Assembly (NCBI RefSeq): GCF_000237925.1
Contig: NC_031499.1
Span: 1,638,533-1,702,532 of the forward strand
Source of the DNA: Schistosoma mansoni
Lineage: Eukaryota; Platyhelminthes; Trematoda; Strigeidida; Schistosomatidae
Direction of reading: 5' to 3'
Length of the DNA: 64,000 bases
Shown: piece by piece, positions 24,158-33,962 of the stretch
How the letters are laid out: each line of letters starts with the position of its first letter
Position numbering within the stretch: the stretch's first letter is position 1
Position numbers and translations under genes: made by a program
Notes under the pieces: model-generated
What the model saw: the letters and a program-made list of their open reading frames with translations, nothing else
What the model was told of the DNA's origin: nothing
Databases searched by the model: none

Positions 24158-24548
24158 TTAGGACGAAACGCGCGTCCTAGATTCCACTACTAGCCACTAT
24201 CCATCTTTGCTTACAATGCTTGTGAAATAAGGCTACATCGAGGTAATACGTACAGTATGCACATATGCAAATAAAAGACTGACCACTTGCAGTCCTAAAC
24301 ATCAATGGAAAGATTCTAACAAACAATACTAAGTGAATTTAAACTTAACCCGATTGCACAAGCAAGTGGCTATCAGGACTCAGTAGCTGAGTGGATAACG
24401 CGATGGCGTTTAAAGCGAAAGTTACTGGGTTCGAGTCCCAGTGTGAACATCAACTCTGAGATGTAGGTACATCCAGCTGACGAATTCCAAATAGGACTTG
24501 ACGCGCGTCCTGGATTTCACTGTTAGCCACTATCTTTCTTCACTTATA
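24158..24548 (+). repeat. family A SINE, one full unit plus ribozyme half
   Basis: A ribozyme 3' half (gaaacgcgcgtcctag) leads into a complete unit. This has an A box TAGCTGAGTGGATAACG at 24384-24400, a perfect B box GGTTCGAGTCC at 24428-24438 and a second, disabled hammerhead (aggacttgacgcgcgtcc). The phase of the two ribozymes shows a head-to-tail dimer. Part of the inverted duplication. Confidence 0.85.
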
Positions 24549-24699
24549 TCACTATTTGTTTATTGCCATTTTTTAAATAAAGCGTTTTGATGGGAATAAT
24601 CGAGTTTCTCTTTGGTTTTTGACTATATACACAACTATTTGTTGTGAACAGTTGAATTAAATCTTATACTGTGATGAAACAAATTTCTTCATCACTAAC

Positions 24700-25054
24700 T
24701 GTAAGGACGGCCCGTCGGTAGACTCTCGGAAGCCCTAAGAAGCCCAGGAAGAGCCGCAGACATTCCATCCAATCACGGCTAGGGGAATGTTCTAGAAATG
24801 CCAACGTGGAGCTTCTCCATTGGATGGATTAGTTTGATACCTATGTGCTTATTGGTTGACCTAAATGATAATTTACTTTCAGCCAAAAACTATAAATACA
24901 CGAGATTTCTGTGCTATATTTTGACACTGTTTGGGGCAATAAACTTCCTGCTTACCAGTCTTTGTCTTCTCTCTTTTGCGACGTTTGCGGGTTCTATCGT
25001 TCAAGTAGTCAAGTACTTCGCGGCATATTAAGAATCAAGGCTCTAGATATAACA
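24700..25054 (+). repeat. 5' LTR
   Basis: Begins TGTAAGGACGG and ends GATATAACA (TG...CA), 355 bp, identical to 26938-27292. It has a CCAAT-like segment (gcttattggttg) upstream of a TATA box and an AATAAA downstream, giving a U3-R-U5 layout. Confidence 0.95.
24891..24898 (+). promoter_or_regulatory. TATA box of the 5' LTR
   Basis: tataaata inside aaaactataaatacacgag, about 190 bp from the LTR start and about 45 bp upstream of the LTR AATAAA (24938-24943). Expected to set transcription start of the element. Confidence 0.75.
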
Positions 25055-25056
25055 AC

Positions 25057-25074
25057 TGGCGACGGGTTAATTTA
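25057..25074 (+). promoter_or_regulatory. primer-binding site
   Basis: TGGCGACGGGTTAATTT begins two bases after the 5' LTR. TGG matches the CCA end of a tRNA, as in most LTR elements. The primer tRNA cannot be named without the fluke tRNA set. Confidence 0.75.
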
Positions 25075-25079
25075 TCAAG

Positions 25080-26339
25080 ATGTCTATTACCTTTGACCAA
25101 TTTGAAGTTTTTCTAGAGCGCCATGAAAAACGGCTTGAACAATTCCAGATGAGCATACTCGAAAAACTAACCCAGCAGATGAACCTCAATAAGAATGAAC
25201 TTACAGATGTTTCTGCCAAATCGCATGCTGATTGTATCATTGATTCCATTCACGAATTTCATTTTGATGGTGTTGCTGGTGTAACATTCGAATCTTGGTA
25301 CAAGAAATATGAAGATGTATTTAATGTCGACCTAGAAACTTTTGATGATGCCGCCAAGGTCAGGGTGCTACTACGAAAGCTGGGTACCATTGAACATGAA
25401 CGATATACTGATTACATTCTGCCCAAGAACCCAAGAGACATTTCATTCGAAGAAACAGTTAAAATTTTGTCGCAAATTTTCGGTGAACAGTCTTCCTTGT
25501 TCAATATTCGATATCAGTGCTTGAAAATAGTAAAAGCCGGCAATGATGACTGGGTGCAACATACTAGCATAATAAATCGCGAATGTGAGCGCTTTAAACT
25601 ATCAGCAATGACAGAAGACCAATTCAAATGTCTTGTTTTCGTATGCAGCTTACAATCTTCAGAAGACGCCGACATTAGAACCAGAATTCTAAGCAAAATT
25701 GAACAGTGCCCAAATATCACCCTTCAAGAGGTGACTACTGAATGTCAGCATCTGGTGAACTTGAAGCATGACACTTCAATGGTAGAAAATAATGGTCGAC
25801 TACCTTATGTACAGGCAGTAAGTGGGAAGAAAGATTCCTATATGCAAAAGCAGAACACAACCATTAAGAAGCCTCCATCCGCATGTTGGTTTTGCGGAGA
25901 GCTGCATTACAAAAGGTTCTGCCCATACAAAAACTACCGGTGCACTAGATGTCAGCTCAAAGGACATAAAGAAACATGTTGTAAGAAGAAGATGCACCGT
26001 CGCTCATCGAGTGTTCATTACCGAAGACGTAAAAACTGTTCATCAACCAATAGAATAATGGTAGCACATACCAGCACAGAACATAATCGAAGAAAATATG
26101 TGACCTTAGAGATTAATGGACGCCGTGCCCGTCTACAGCTTGACACTGCTTCAGATATTTCACTGATCAGCCGCAAAACATGGAGTCATATTGGCAAACC
26201 CTCGGTGCTCCCTACAACCCAGTTAGCACACAGTGCATCTGGAGAGAAGGTAAATATTGCTGGAGAGATATGCTGCCCAGTTAAAAAAGGGAATGTACAG
26301 AAGAATGAAAAAGTATTCTCACTGAAAGCCCAGGACTAG
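25080..26339 (+). CDS. gag: Gag and protease fragment, 419 aa
   Basis: The ATG lies 26 bp after the 5' LTR and is the first in the transcript. Residues 1-40 form a charged, probably helical start. Residues 60-235 are a capsid-like region in which I see FESWYKKYED and VLLRKLG, typical of retrotransposon Gag. Two zinc knuckles follow: C269-C272-H276-C281 (spacing 2-3-4) and C288-C291-H296-C300. Residues 300-322 are strongly basic. The aspartic protease active site is DTASD at 355-359 within LQLDTASDISLIS. The frame ends at a TAG at 26337 just where the protease flap and C-terminus should continue; the expected continuation (GLDLLGLDLI) lies in another frame from about 26335, so a small indel has broken Gag-Pol here. 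Role: particle core and RNA packaging. The protein may still assemble, but protease is incomplete in this frame. Confidence 0.9.
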   Translation: MSITFDQFEVFLERHEKRLEQFQMSILEKLTQQMNLNKNELTDVSAKSHADCIIDSIHEFHFDGVAGVTFESWYKKYEDVFNVDLETFDDAAKVRVLLRKLGTIEHERYTDYILPKNPRDISFEETVKILSQIFGEQSSLFNIRYQCLKIVKAGNDDWVQHTSIINRECERFKLSAMTEDQFKCLVFVCSLQSSEDADIRTRILSKIEQCPNITLQEVTTECQHLVNLKHDTSMVENNGRLPYVQAVSGKKDSYMQKQNTTIKKPPSACWFCGELHYKRFCPYKNYRCTRCQLKGHKETCCKKKMHRRSSSVHYRRRKNCSSTNRIMVAHTSTEHNRRKYVTLEINGRRARLQLDTASDISLISRKTWSHIGKPSVLPTTQLAHSASGEKVNIAGEICCPVKKGNVQKNEKVFSLKAQD

Positions 26340-26341
26340 AT

Positions 26342-26959
26342 TTGCTTGGTCTTGACCTAATAGAAATGTTGCAGTTGGCTAACCAGCCAATTAATCATAT
26401 ATGTAGTCCGGTGAGATCTGATGCACTCTCAAGGTTGATCGGTCCCCAGGCAAAACATGAGGAAGATGTACTCATTGCCGCAGGAGAAGGTGAATCAGAA
26501 GTTCAGGCAAAGAACCCATGGATATTTGAAAAAAAATCGCCGCCCAAGAAAAGAAGAAAACCTGTACAAGAGTATCAGACGAACGACCGCGGCGAAAAGG
26601 TACTTGTAAAGTATCAAGGCGGTCAGAAATGGGAACCAGGTGTCATAGTACGGCGTATCGGGAAAGTACTTTATTTAGTCCGTGGAAGGGACGGAAAATG
26701 TACCAGACATATGAATCAGATAAAAAGGGATCATAGGACAGCAGCAGTAGACACACAAGTACCGTTCCACATTCTGGTGGAGAAAGGCCCGAAAGAAGGC
26801 CGCAACCAACGACTAGAAAAACTTAAGAGTGAGAGCGCGCAGCCAATAAGGGTGATGAACAGAAAAACGAGAACAACAACAATGCTTCAAGAAAATCCAA
26901 AAAGAAATTCATACGTCACAGACTTCAAAGGGGGAGGTGTAAGGACGGCCCGTCGGTAG
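26342..26959 (+). pseudogene. pol: Pol remnant: protease end joined to RNase H end and integrase C-terminus
   Basis: An open frame of 205 codons with no ATG at its start. Residues 1-18 (GLDLIEML) finish the protease. Residues 26-33 (SDALSRLI) match the DALSRL segment that follows RNase H in Gypsy-type Pol. From about residue 56 the sequence is the integrase C-terminal region: a basic tract (SPPKKRRKPV), then GEKVLVKYQGGQKWEPGVI and VRGRDGKCTRHMNQIKRDH, the small beta-barrel region typical of this integrase tail. Thus two deletions removed reverse transcriptase with most of RNase H, and the integrase zinc and DDE domains. The frame runs into the 3' LTR and stops at 26959. It encodes no enzyme activity that I can see. 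Confidence 0.88.
26927..26937 (+). promoter_or_regulatory. polypurine tract
   Basis: AAAGGGGGAGG directly abuts the TG of the 3' LTR, the expected primer site for plus-strand DNA synthesis. Confidence 0.9.
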
Positions 26960-27292
26960 ACTCTCGGAAGCCCTAAGAAGCCCAGGAAGAGCCGCAGACA
27001 TTCCATCCAATCACGGCTAGGGGAATGTTCTAGAAATGCCAACGTGGAGCTTCTCCATTGGATGGATTAGTTTGATACCTATGTGCTTATTGGTTGACCT
27101 AAATGATAATTTACTTTCAGCCAAAAACTATAAATACACGAGATTTCTGTGCTATATTTTGACACTGTTTGGGGCAATAAACTTCCTGCTTACCAGTCTT
27201 TGTCTTCTCTCTTTTGCGACGTTTGCGGGTTCTATCGTTCAAGTAGTCAAGTACTTCGCGGCATATTAAGAATCAAGGCTCTAGATATAACA
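26938..27292 (+). repeat. 3' LTR
   Basis: 355 bp, TG...CA, identical in my reading to the 5' LTR. TATA box at 27129-27136 and AATAAA at 27176-27181; the latter would end the element's transcript. Confidence 0.95.
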
Positions 27293-27297
27293 CTAAC

Positions 27298-28049
27298 TCT
27301 GAAAATTCTTCGGTTGATTATGCTTTCTTTATATTGGTTAAATGAGTACATCATCATTTTAAGCACGATTTCTAGAGATTTCCGTAATCTCACTACCCTC
27401 TACTTTATCTTTCCGGTTCAATAGTAGAAGCATTTTATGAACTATGAAGTGGTTTAGGAGCTGGCACTGTAGCGTTCAACCACAAGACTTATTAACTAGA
27501 AACCGAATACTTTCTGAACTAATAAACCACAGGTCAAAATTTACCAGCATGTCTTGATCACTTACCATTTACACAACAAACCTAAATAGATGTTTAAAAC
27601 GGATACAAATAGAAGGGTGATTAACTGTATGTGTACATAAACTAACAATAGGTGAATTACCAAATATATCCATAGTTGCACTAAAAACTGTTAAACAGTA
27701 CACAATTCACAAAAGAAAATGTCTATTCCACTAGAAAACAAAAGTTATACAGACGTTCATCACTTAATCAATTTTTAAGATACATACATTTTCCATCATA
27801 ATGTACAGTGTAGGCTCTTTCTCTCTCTTCTCCTGCTAGAACACTATCATAAAAATGATATTAAACAATGTAAATGTACTAAATTATCTTTTGTACGAAA
27901 AAACAAACAAACAGACTATACATTTCAAACCAGACAAATCTCATTGAAAATCACAGCTAAAACATTAATGATAAATAAAGACTTATTAAGGTATATTATT
28001 GGTAACAATAATAAATTACCCATTGAATTTCTTTAAAACAAGTTTATTA
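27298..28049. other. unassigned AT-rich DNA
   Basis: Nothing recognised downstream of the LTR element. Confidence 0.4.
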
Positions 28050-28340
28050 TTTAAATTCACTTAGTATTGTTTGGTTGAATCTTTCCATTGACGTTTACAA
28101 CTGCAATTGATCAGTCTCTTATTGGCCATTTGTGCAAACTATGCATATTGCCTCGATATAGCCTTATTTCACAAGCATTGAAAGCAAAGATGGATAGTTG
28201 CTAGTAGTGGAATCCAGTTTGACGCGCGTTTCGTCCTATTTCGAACTCGTCAGCTGGATATACCTACATCTCAGAGTTGATGTTCACTCCAAGACTCGAA
28301 CCCAGTACCTTTCGCTTCATACGCCATCGCGTTATCCACT
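28050..28340 (-). repeat. family A hammerhead SINE, gtcaaactgg subfamily
   Basis: Minus orientation, nearly full unit, truncated upstream of the A box. The ribozyme core (CTGACGA, GAAAC, GTC) is intact, but stem II is mismatched (ttcg against ggac). Carries the three-base AAA insertion after the cleavage triplet. Confidence 0.85.
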
Positions 28341-28914
28341 TATTTATTCCAAACTGACCATTGTTTCAATGGTTTGTTACTGTGTAATCCTTTTTTTTCA
28401 AGTCAGAAGTCAATAGTTTGTCAAAAAATCTTCAAATATTGTAGTAGATTATTTATTAACATAAAAAAAGGAGAAAATTTTGTTCATCCCTTCAAGTAAC
28501 AACCAAATAAAAAATGAGTTTTATTTATCTTAAAGATTCCCATTGTGAAAATTAGAACACCGCAGGTGAGAGAACAATTGTTTTCATTTAGATCGTCATC
28601 AGGTTTTACTCTGATATACATGAATATTTATACCGAAATGTTAAACCAATCAAGGCAATTTGAGTCAATAATTACAATGAAATAGAATACGTCACCGAGC
28701 ATAATAGGTAAAAGTACAAGTTGATAGTGGGAAGACAAGTGTACTGATGGTAGTAATTTTCCGCCTCTTTCCGTTTGTATTCTTCACTATCAAATTATTT
28801 ACATACTTCTTATTACGTAATGATTTTATTGTTTTGTGATCACTATTCCAAGTCTATTCACTCACGTTTGACCTCTTATTTTCGATGTTTAACTATTGAT
28901 AAGACTTTCTTTAA
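28341..28914. other. unassigned DNA
   Basis: No supported feature. Confidence 0.35.
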
Positions 28915-28958
28915 TAGTTGAAATCACGAGTCAATTGAAGCTAGACCACCATTTGTTA
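28915..28958 (-). repeat. family B tail fragment
   Basis: aatagttgaaatcacgagtc followed by aattgaagctagaccacca, the distal tail only. Confidence 0.75.
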
Positions 28959-29053
28959 GCTTACATGTGATGTTCTAATTTTATTTATCTTTAAAGAAAA
29001 TTTTGAAAAGAAGACACGAAACTGAAAAGTCGTTAAACACAGTTGAAGCAAAT

Positions 29054-29310
29054 ATTTTTATATTATAGTTGAAATCATGAGTCTATTGAAGCTAGACCAC
29101 CATGGAAAACCTAGAAACACTGGGCGGCCGTTTCATCCTAGTGTGAGACTCCTCAGCAGTGCACATCCATGATCCCGCCTCGCGAGTGGTTAAGCGATGG
29201 CACGCAAGACTGATAGGTCCTGGGTTCGAATCTCTAGCCTCAATACAATCATGATTTCAACTATAAAATTACTGAAATCTCCACGAAAACCCCTTCTGAT
29301 TTTTATATTA
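29054..29310. repeat. family B inverted composite with 12-bp target duplication
   Basis: The exact direct repeat ATTTTTATATTA (29054-29065, 29299-29310). Inside, a minus-strand tail and ribozyme (to about 29180) is joined to a plus-strand head fragment with a perfect B box (gggttcgaatctc) and then directly to the plus-strand terminal tail, with the ribozyme deleted on that side. The minus-strand ribozyme core is intact, but its cleavage triplet is GCC instead of GTC. Confidence 0.85.
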
Positions 29311-29371
29311 ATTGATCTGTATGTAATTTAGAATCGATTTGTGACATTAAAAATAATGAAGGTTTTCCAAT

Positions 29372-29620
29372 ACCGTGGATTGATTGAAGTCGGACAATAA
29401 CACCGTTAGATGCCTGCTGATCGCTTCAAAGGTTAAGCGTTCGTGCACGAGGCCGAAGCTCCTTAGTCCGAGTTCGGGATCGTGGATGCTCTCTACTGAG
29501 GAGTCTCATACTAGGACGAAACTTCGGTGCAGTGCTTCCAGGTTTTCAGTGGTAGTCTTACATTGATCGATTAGCGATCTCAATATAAAATTCAGTAATC
29601 TCAACAACTCTCTACTGATA
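29372..29620 (+). repeat. family B SINE with an altered ribozyme
   Basis: Distal body, diverged A box (ctgctgatcgcttcaaaggt), a rearranged B-box region, then a hammerhead at 29490-29536 and tail. See the ribozyme entry for its unusual stem III. Confidence 0.8.
29490..29536 (+). ncRNA. hammerhead with TTCG stem III loop and GTG triplet
   Basis: CTGAGGA, stem II GTCT/GGAC, GAAAC, then TTCG closed by C-G and A-T pairs, triplet GTG, then CAGTGC. The cUUCGg loop is exceptionally stable, but G at the cleavage position (17) is not tolerated in natural hammerheads, and the stem I partner upstream is altered. Predicted to fold but not cleave. Confidence 0.55.
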
Positions 29621-29749
29621 AATACTGAAATGGTATATATATGTACATATATACATATATATACACCTTTAGACCACAATATTACTAAGTTCTCATTCGT
29701 TCCCTATGGATGATAACTGTCTCACACTCTCCTGTTCACAGATTCTCAC

Positions 29750-29935
29750 AAGAACCTCAAGAGTTACATCTTGAAGCCAGTCACTAGTGGGGACATGACT
29801 GTTACTTGTATAGGGGATTGTCGGATTTTCAATTACTTTCATGAAACGGCTGTCCAGGTTTTCAATGATTCTCTATCTGAGATCATTTTTTGACTTAGGC
29901 TTCGAAAACTTACAATCTCCACAAACCCCATCTAT
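29750..29935. repeat. degenerate family B pieces
   Basis: A minus-type distal body (cttgaagccagtcactagtg) at 29780-29800 is followed by a plus-type ribozyme 3' half (gaaacggctgtccaggtttt) at about 29852 and the terminal ccacaaaccccatct. Too decayed for a functional call. Confidence 0.6.
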
Positions 29936-30532
29936 TAAAATATAGAACACATCAGTAAGCCAAGTGCGTCCGACATGATGCAATCGCAGATTATTTTTAA
30001 AACGCTGAATCAATTATCATTTCGATTTAATTGATGACAGGTCAAATGAACAAATTTGTCATATGAGCACTGGGTTTTTTATTTAAAGCTACCTCATTTT
30101 CAATCGGTTAGTTGCCAGATGAAATCCTGATTTAGCGAATTCAGTTTGCGTATGCTTGTCGTGTAACCAGTGAAAATGAATTCAAGAACTTCAGCATAAT
30201 TGACTTTCTCCAGTTACGGATTTTCACTAACATTTATCGAAAGTTTCTGAAGATATTCACATGTAAGCCCATTAGATCTCTTCATATCGTTGACTGAAAA
30301 TGTAGGATTTTCCTATGCATAACCTGTGCCACATGCCTTTTCATAACAGTGCTGTTCTAGGTTAAGCATCAATAAACCAACAACTGTGTGTTGCATTTGG
30401 TACTATATAGATGTTAAACTATGACGTAATGAAATACTTTACTACTGTGAAAGCTCATTTACTTTGCATAATCGCAAATGAACTAGGAAAAAGAAATACT
30501 TGCACCAACTCGCTTCGGCGGTACATATACTA
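29936..30532. other. unassigned DNA; possible diverged left LTR of the next element
   Basis: From about 30299 (tgtagga) to 30560 the sequence has an LTR-like look (atcaataaacc at about 30369), but I cannot align it with the right LTR at 32216-32650. Confidence 0.3.
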
Positions 30533-32215
30533 AAATTGGTAACTTCAACTTACGAACTCACAACATATTGGCGACCCCGAATTACGAACGCGAAGCAAAG
30601 TTGGTAACTTCACAACATAATTGGTAATCCCTACTAGAGAACACGCAACATAATTGTTGAGCAGTATTTGGAACACGCAACAGAATTGGCGACCACAACG
30701 AGCGAACACAAACCAAAAATGGAACCGCTGACGACATATTTCGTTATGATTCCAATAATCATCATATGCTCATTATTACAATAGTGTCATATCATTATCT
30801 AACATGGAATTATTATTTTTGTTCGTATTGACATTTACGCAGTCAAATCACTAATCGAACAAATTATAATTATATGAACAGTACACATTATGATATTCGA
30901 AACTCACTGGATTATTTTTATTATCCAATGACGAAAAAGTTTTCTGCTTCAAGTGAGTTTATTCCAATTTTTTTTCATGTCATGTTCGGCCTAATATTAC
31001 ACTCTATCATAGACATAAGTTTGGAGTCATACTCCCGATAGTAGGAACTTATTTTTTCGACACAACTAATGTTCACTCATCTCATTGGTACGCAGCAATC
31101 GTCGTTTCCTACATTTTCAGCGACAACTTTAACCGAACTTCCGCAATTTTTGTTTCACGATGATCCCTACTTTAATGTCTATACAGAAATCAAGTGTTCG
31201 ACGCCTCATTACCAGCCGATTAGTAATGATTATGTTCATATTATCTATTCAATTACATGTATATCTGAATGCTGCATCATCCACTACTCATAAACACTAT
31301 TCGATTACTGCAATTAGTATCCTATTCCCATAGCACTGTATACAAGCACATAGAGTTTAGAGCTAGTCTCTCAAAGATACACTTTTGTTCGTCACATCCA
31401 AGTCAGTCTCACTCGCCGTCATCGATAATCATATGTAATGGTATTTTTATCATGCATTAATACGGTTTCATAACAAACGAGGTTGAGCGCATATCTCTCA
31501 AACTACACAAACGACGCCAGGCTTCATGACCAAAAAGGAATACGACTCCGCATATCTCGTCTCAGCAGTCACTATCCTATTCCTCTGGTCATTCTACTAA
31601 TACATATTTAACGATAACTCAACGCCAGCGACAACGTACGCTGACTTCGCATTTTATTATCATTATCAGTACAGCAATGAATATCAACCGTTGATGCAGT
31701 CATCCTTCTACGACTAGATTATTTTTATCTCACATGAACTCCAGGCATGTAAATTCGAATCCTCTCATCGCCAATCGACACTATTTACTCTACTGCGGCT
31801 TATCAGAACATCATAGTTCACTGTTCTTCATCCTCATATTCAGTCAGCACCACAGAGCAATTACTGTCATACTCTATTTTCACGATATTTCAAATCGCTC
31901 ATATGAACCTGTTATTTTATTATCCGGACAGTCACGACATAAATGCATGTTAAATTTTTTTCGTACGCTTACCAATGTACTCATAATCACATGCTAGCAT
32001 TTCAATTTTGTCCTCATCTTGACAATATTCATGTACATTTTTACACAAGTATGACACTTTCGTATACTACACATCACCCCTCGCATGACACTGTAACTTA
32101 TCAGGTATTGTACAATTTTTTTCCTACGTGTTAACACTATTTACATACCGCTTCAGTGTTATTTTTCGAAAACAGACATTTTTAAAATAAATGTGCTATT
32201 TTCTACAAGGGGGCT
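30533..32215 (+). mobile_element. non-coding interior of an LTR-type element, with repeated primer-site-like leader
   Basis: The leader (30559-30710) has four spaced, imperfect units of the type caacataattgg. Two of them read ttggcgacc, as in a tRNA primer-binding site. It is followed by about 1.5 kb that is clearly C-rich over G on the plus strand and has only short unrelated open frames without domains (31069-31293, 31269-31460, 31734-31997, 31943-32134). The right end is a polypurine tract, acaagggggct (32205-32215), abutting the LTR. A leader, no Gag or Pol, a polypurine tract and an LTR is the layout of a large non-autonomous (LARD-type) derivative. The left LTR was not found. Confidence 0.55.
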
Positions 32216-32650
32216 TGTAGTATCGGTTGTTATGTTAAGCCCATATAAATAAAGTATTATTCTAGCTTCTGGCCAAGCTAATTCGCCTATGCAACAGAGT
32301 CATATTTTGATCTTGTTAATTATTCGCTTATTAACCTTGACTACCTTTTTATATGAGCGTATGTGTATACACACTTCGTATCTTATTCATCATGTCTGTC
32401 ATTCATTTTTATCTACTATAAATACTGATTAACGCTTGCTTAAAACGAGTTGGCTTCCCAGCCATCTCCAATACGCGTCATGTATGCTTCTCTCGCTATC
32501 ATTTGCTCATGTGCTCACAACTTTCTGGTCTGCATCACTTATCAATAAAAATGTAGTTGCCGCTTCCCTTTGCCTTCTGATATTATGCACTGTTAAGACT
32601 TGTATTATAACGGTTATTAAGGTGAACTATTATTGAAGCACGGCACTACA
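32216..32650 (+). repeat. right LTR of the 30.5-kb element (435 bp)
   Basis: Begins TGTAGTATCGG and ends CGGCACTACA, so the termini are inverted (TGTAGT/ACTACA) with TG...CA. It starts immediately after the polypurine tract and has cccatataaataaag near its start and tatcaataaaaatg (poly-A signal) at about 32540. A diverged relative lies in reverse orientation at 44600-44894, sharing for instance tattctagcttctgg, cttgttaattat and tatatgagcgtat. Confidence 0.7.
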
Positions 32651-33383
32651 AGTTTCCGCGTTTGTTACAGTGCTATTTTACTAATAACGTTAAATGAAAC
32701 AATATACCGAGACTCATTTCCTTACACAAAATACTCATCGATTACGGTAACAACACATAATACACTTCATTTGTTTATTGATGAGAACAACTGAGTCTCT
32801 TTTCTGTGTAAATATAGAAAAAATTAAGGTTGAGTTTCTTCCTGCTAAAAAAGGTAACTGCATAGCATTATAGTCTTTCTATTTATCTAATTATTGTTAA
32901 ATGACGAATAAATTGATGAAGTCTAACGTTTAAGTTAAAGCAAATGCTCCTCAGTCTATAAAGTAGTTTGAGAAACTTCAAAAAATCTAGTACTTTGTAA
33001 ACTACCATTACGTTTTTAACAATCACAGCAATTCGAATTTGGATTATTTTTATAAGCAAATATCAAAGAGCTGGTGAATAATATATAGCATCAACTTTAT
33101 TTTAATGGGTTAATAAAGGGTTATGGTCTTTATTGTTATGTACCAATGGACTGACTTTATTTAGACAATCATTGGAAAGACTGTAGCAGTGTATAGCTAT
33201 TTCTTTCTAGCACAGTAATGCTAAACAATGCTCATTCACAGACTCACCAGTGATCAAATCGAATATCTTTATGACTTAATCTTCAGATCACTGTGTTAAC
33301 ACATTGATTTACATTTCCAGATTCAGTCGATTTACAATAACATTTCAATCGAAATTAATATAAAAGAAATTAACTAAACCTAT
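32651..33383. other. unassigned AT-rich DNA
   Basis: No recognisable feature. Confidence 0.4.
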
Positions 33384-33649
33384 TATTTTATTATTGATTA
33401 GAAGGGGTTTTGTGTAGGTTTCAGTATTTTCATAGTCAATTGAAGTTAGACATTAACACCGATGGATGCCGGCTCAGTGGTTTATCGGTTAAGTGCTTTG
33501 GCGCGAGACTGGTGGGTCCTGGGTTCGAATCTAGCGGGTGCGGGATCGTGGATGCACACTGCTGAGGATTCCCATAATAGGACGAAACGGCCGTCCAGTG
33601 TTTCCAGGTTTGCCATGGTGGTATATCTTCAGTTGACTATTTTATTATT
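33384..33649 (+). repeat. family B hammerhead SINE with 12-bp target duplication
   Basis: The direct repeat TATTTTATTATT (33384-33395, 33638-33649) is low in complexity but exact. It encloses a short inverted tail (33396 to about 33434) joined to a plus-strand unit with A box (ggctcagtggtttatcggtt), perfect B box (gggttcgaatc), hammerhead and tail. Same inverted-5' design as at 14403. Confidence 0.8.
33556..33601 (+). ncRNA. hammerhead ribozyme, family B, covarying stem I
   Basis: ACACTG, CTGAGGA, TTCC/GGAC, GAAAC, GGCC, GTC, CAGTGT. Stem I keeps its sixth pair as A-T where other copies have G-C, which supports pairing. The first stem II pair (normally G-C) is T against C, which should weaken activity. 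Confidence 0.65.
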
Positions 33650-33962
33650 TCTAGTACTAAGTCCCATTCACTACGTTCGTAAATAGTAACATGTTTAAAT
33701 TTAAGAATAAAATTATTTGAGTACATTCAGTCATAGGGAATGAAATAAAAAATGGATAACCGTTGCAAACAAATAAGAGTATACAACTATACATTGCACT
33801 AAATTGTGCTTGAGTTAAGTTTGGACGAAAGTGACTAAATGTTTTGTATACATTTAAGTGATATGGTGAACAATATGGCTATGTCAACGATTCTGATTAC
33901 ACTTTAACTAATATCATTTATAAAACTCACAAGAAGAATTGTAAAAGAAATTGGTAAAAAAA
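33650..33962. other. unassigned DNA
   Basis: Nothing recognised. Confidence 0.4.

Larger units (their letters stand above)
23668..24548 (-). repeat. inverted-duplication copy 1 (partner 42118-43010)
   Basis: About 880 bases are the reverse complement of 42118-43010. The order is part of a solo LTR (23668-23870), its former flank (23871-24157), then a partial and a complete family A unit (24158-24548). Shared private changes show common descent: the ribozyme box GAAAC reads TTGAC in both, and the LTR flank ggaaag is the same in both. The LTR is truncated here, with no second target-site copy, so this copy probably derives from a 42-kb-type arrangement. Confidence 0.85.
24695..27297 (+). mobile_element. 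internally deleted Gypsy-like LTR retrotransposon, recent insertion
   Basis: The element occupies 24700-27292 and is flanked by the exact 5-bp direct repeat CTAAC (24695-24699, 27293-27297). Both LTRs are 355 bp and, read base by base, identical, which implies a young insertion. Between them lie a primer-binding site, Gag with two zinc knuckles, the protease active-site motif, a few residues of the reverse transcriptase/RNase H end, the C-terminal tail of integrase and a polypurine tract. Total length is about 2.6 kb, against roughly 5 kb or more expected for an autonomous relative. Reverse transcriptase and the integrase catalytic core are missing, so movement would have needed proteins from another copy. 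The Gypsy/Ty3 assignment rests on domain order (protease, RT-RNase H, integrase) and the two-knuckle Gag. The exact schistosome family was not determined. Confidence 0.93.

Noticed and set aside
24384-24438. tRNA gene suggested by the A and B boxes in family A (also at 8870, 50897, 37670)
   Set aside because: No acceptor-stem pairing or proper anticodon arm, and the same head recurs in many copies joined to a ribozyme. It is a tRNA-derived internal promoter, not a tRNA gene.
24798-25031. 77-codon open frame found twice (also 27036-27269)
   Set aside because: It is contained in the two identical LTRs and overlaps their TATA box and poly-A signal.
30718-30786. Small hydrophobic peptide gene starting at an ATG after the leader
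   Set aside because: About 21 codons, no supporting context other than AT-rich hydrophobic codons.
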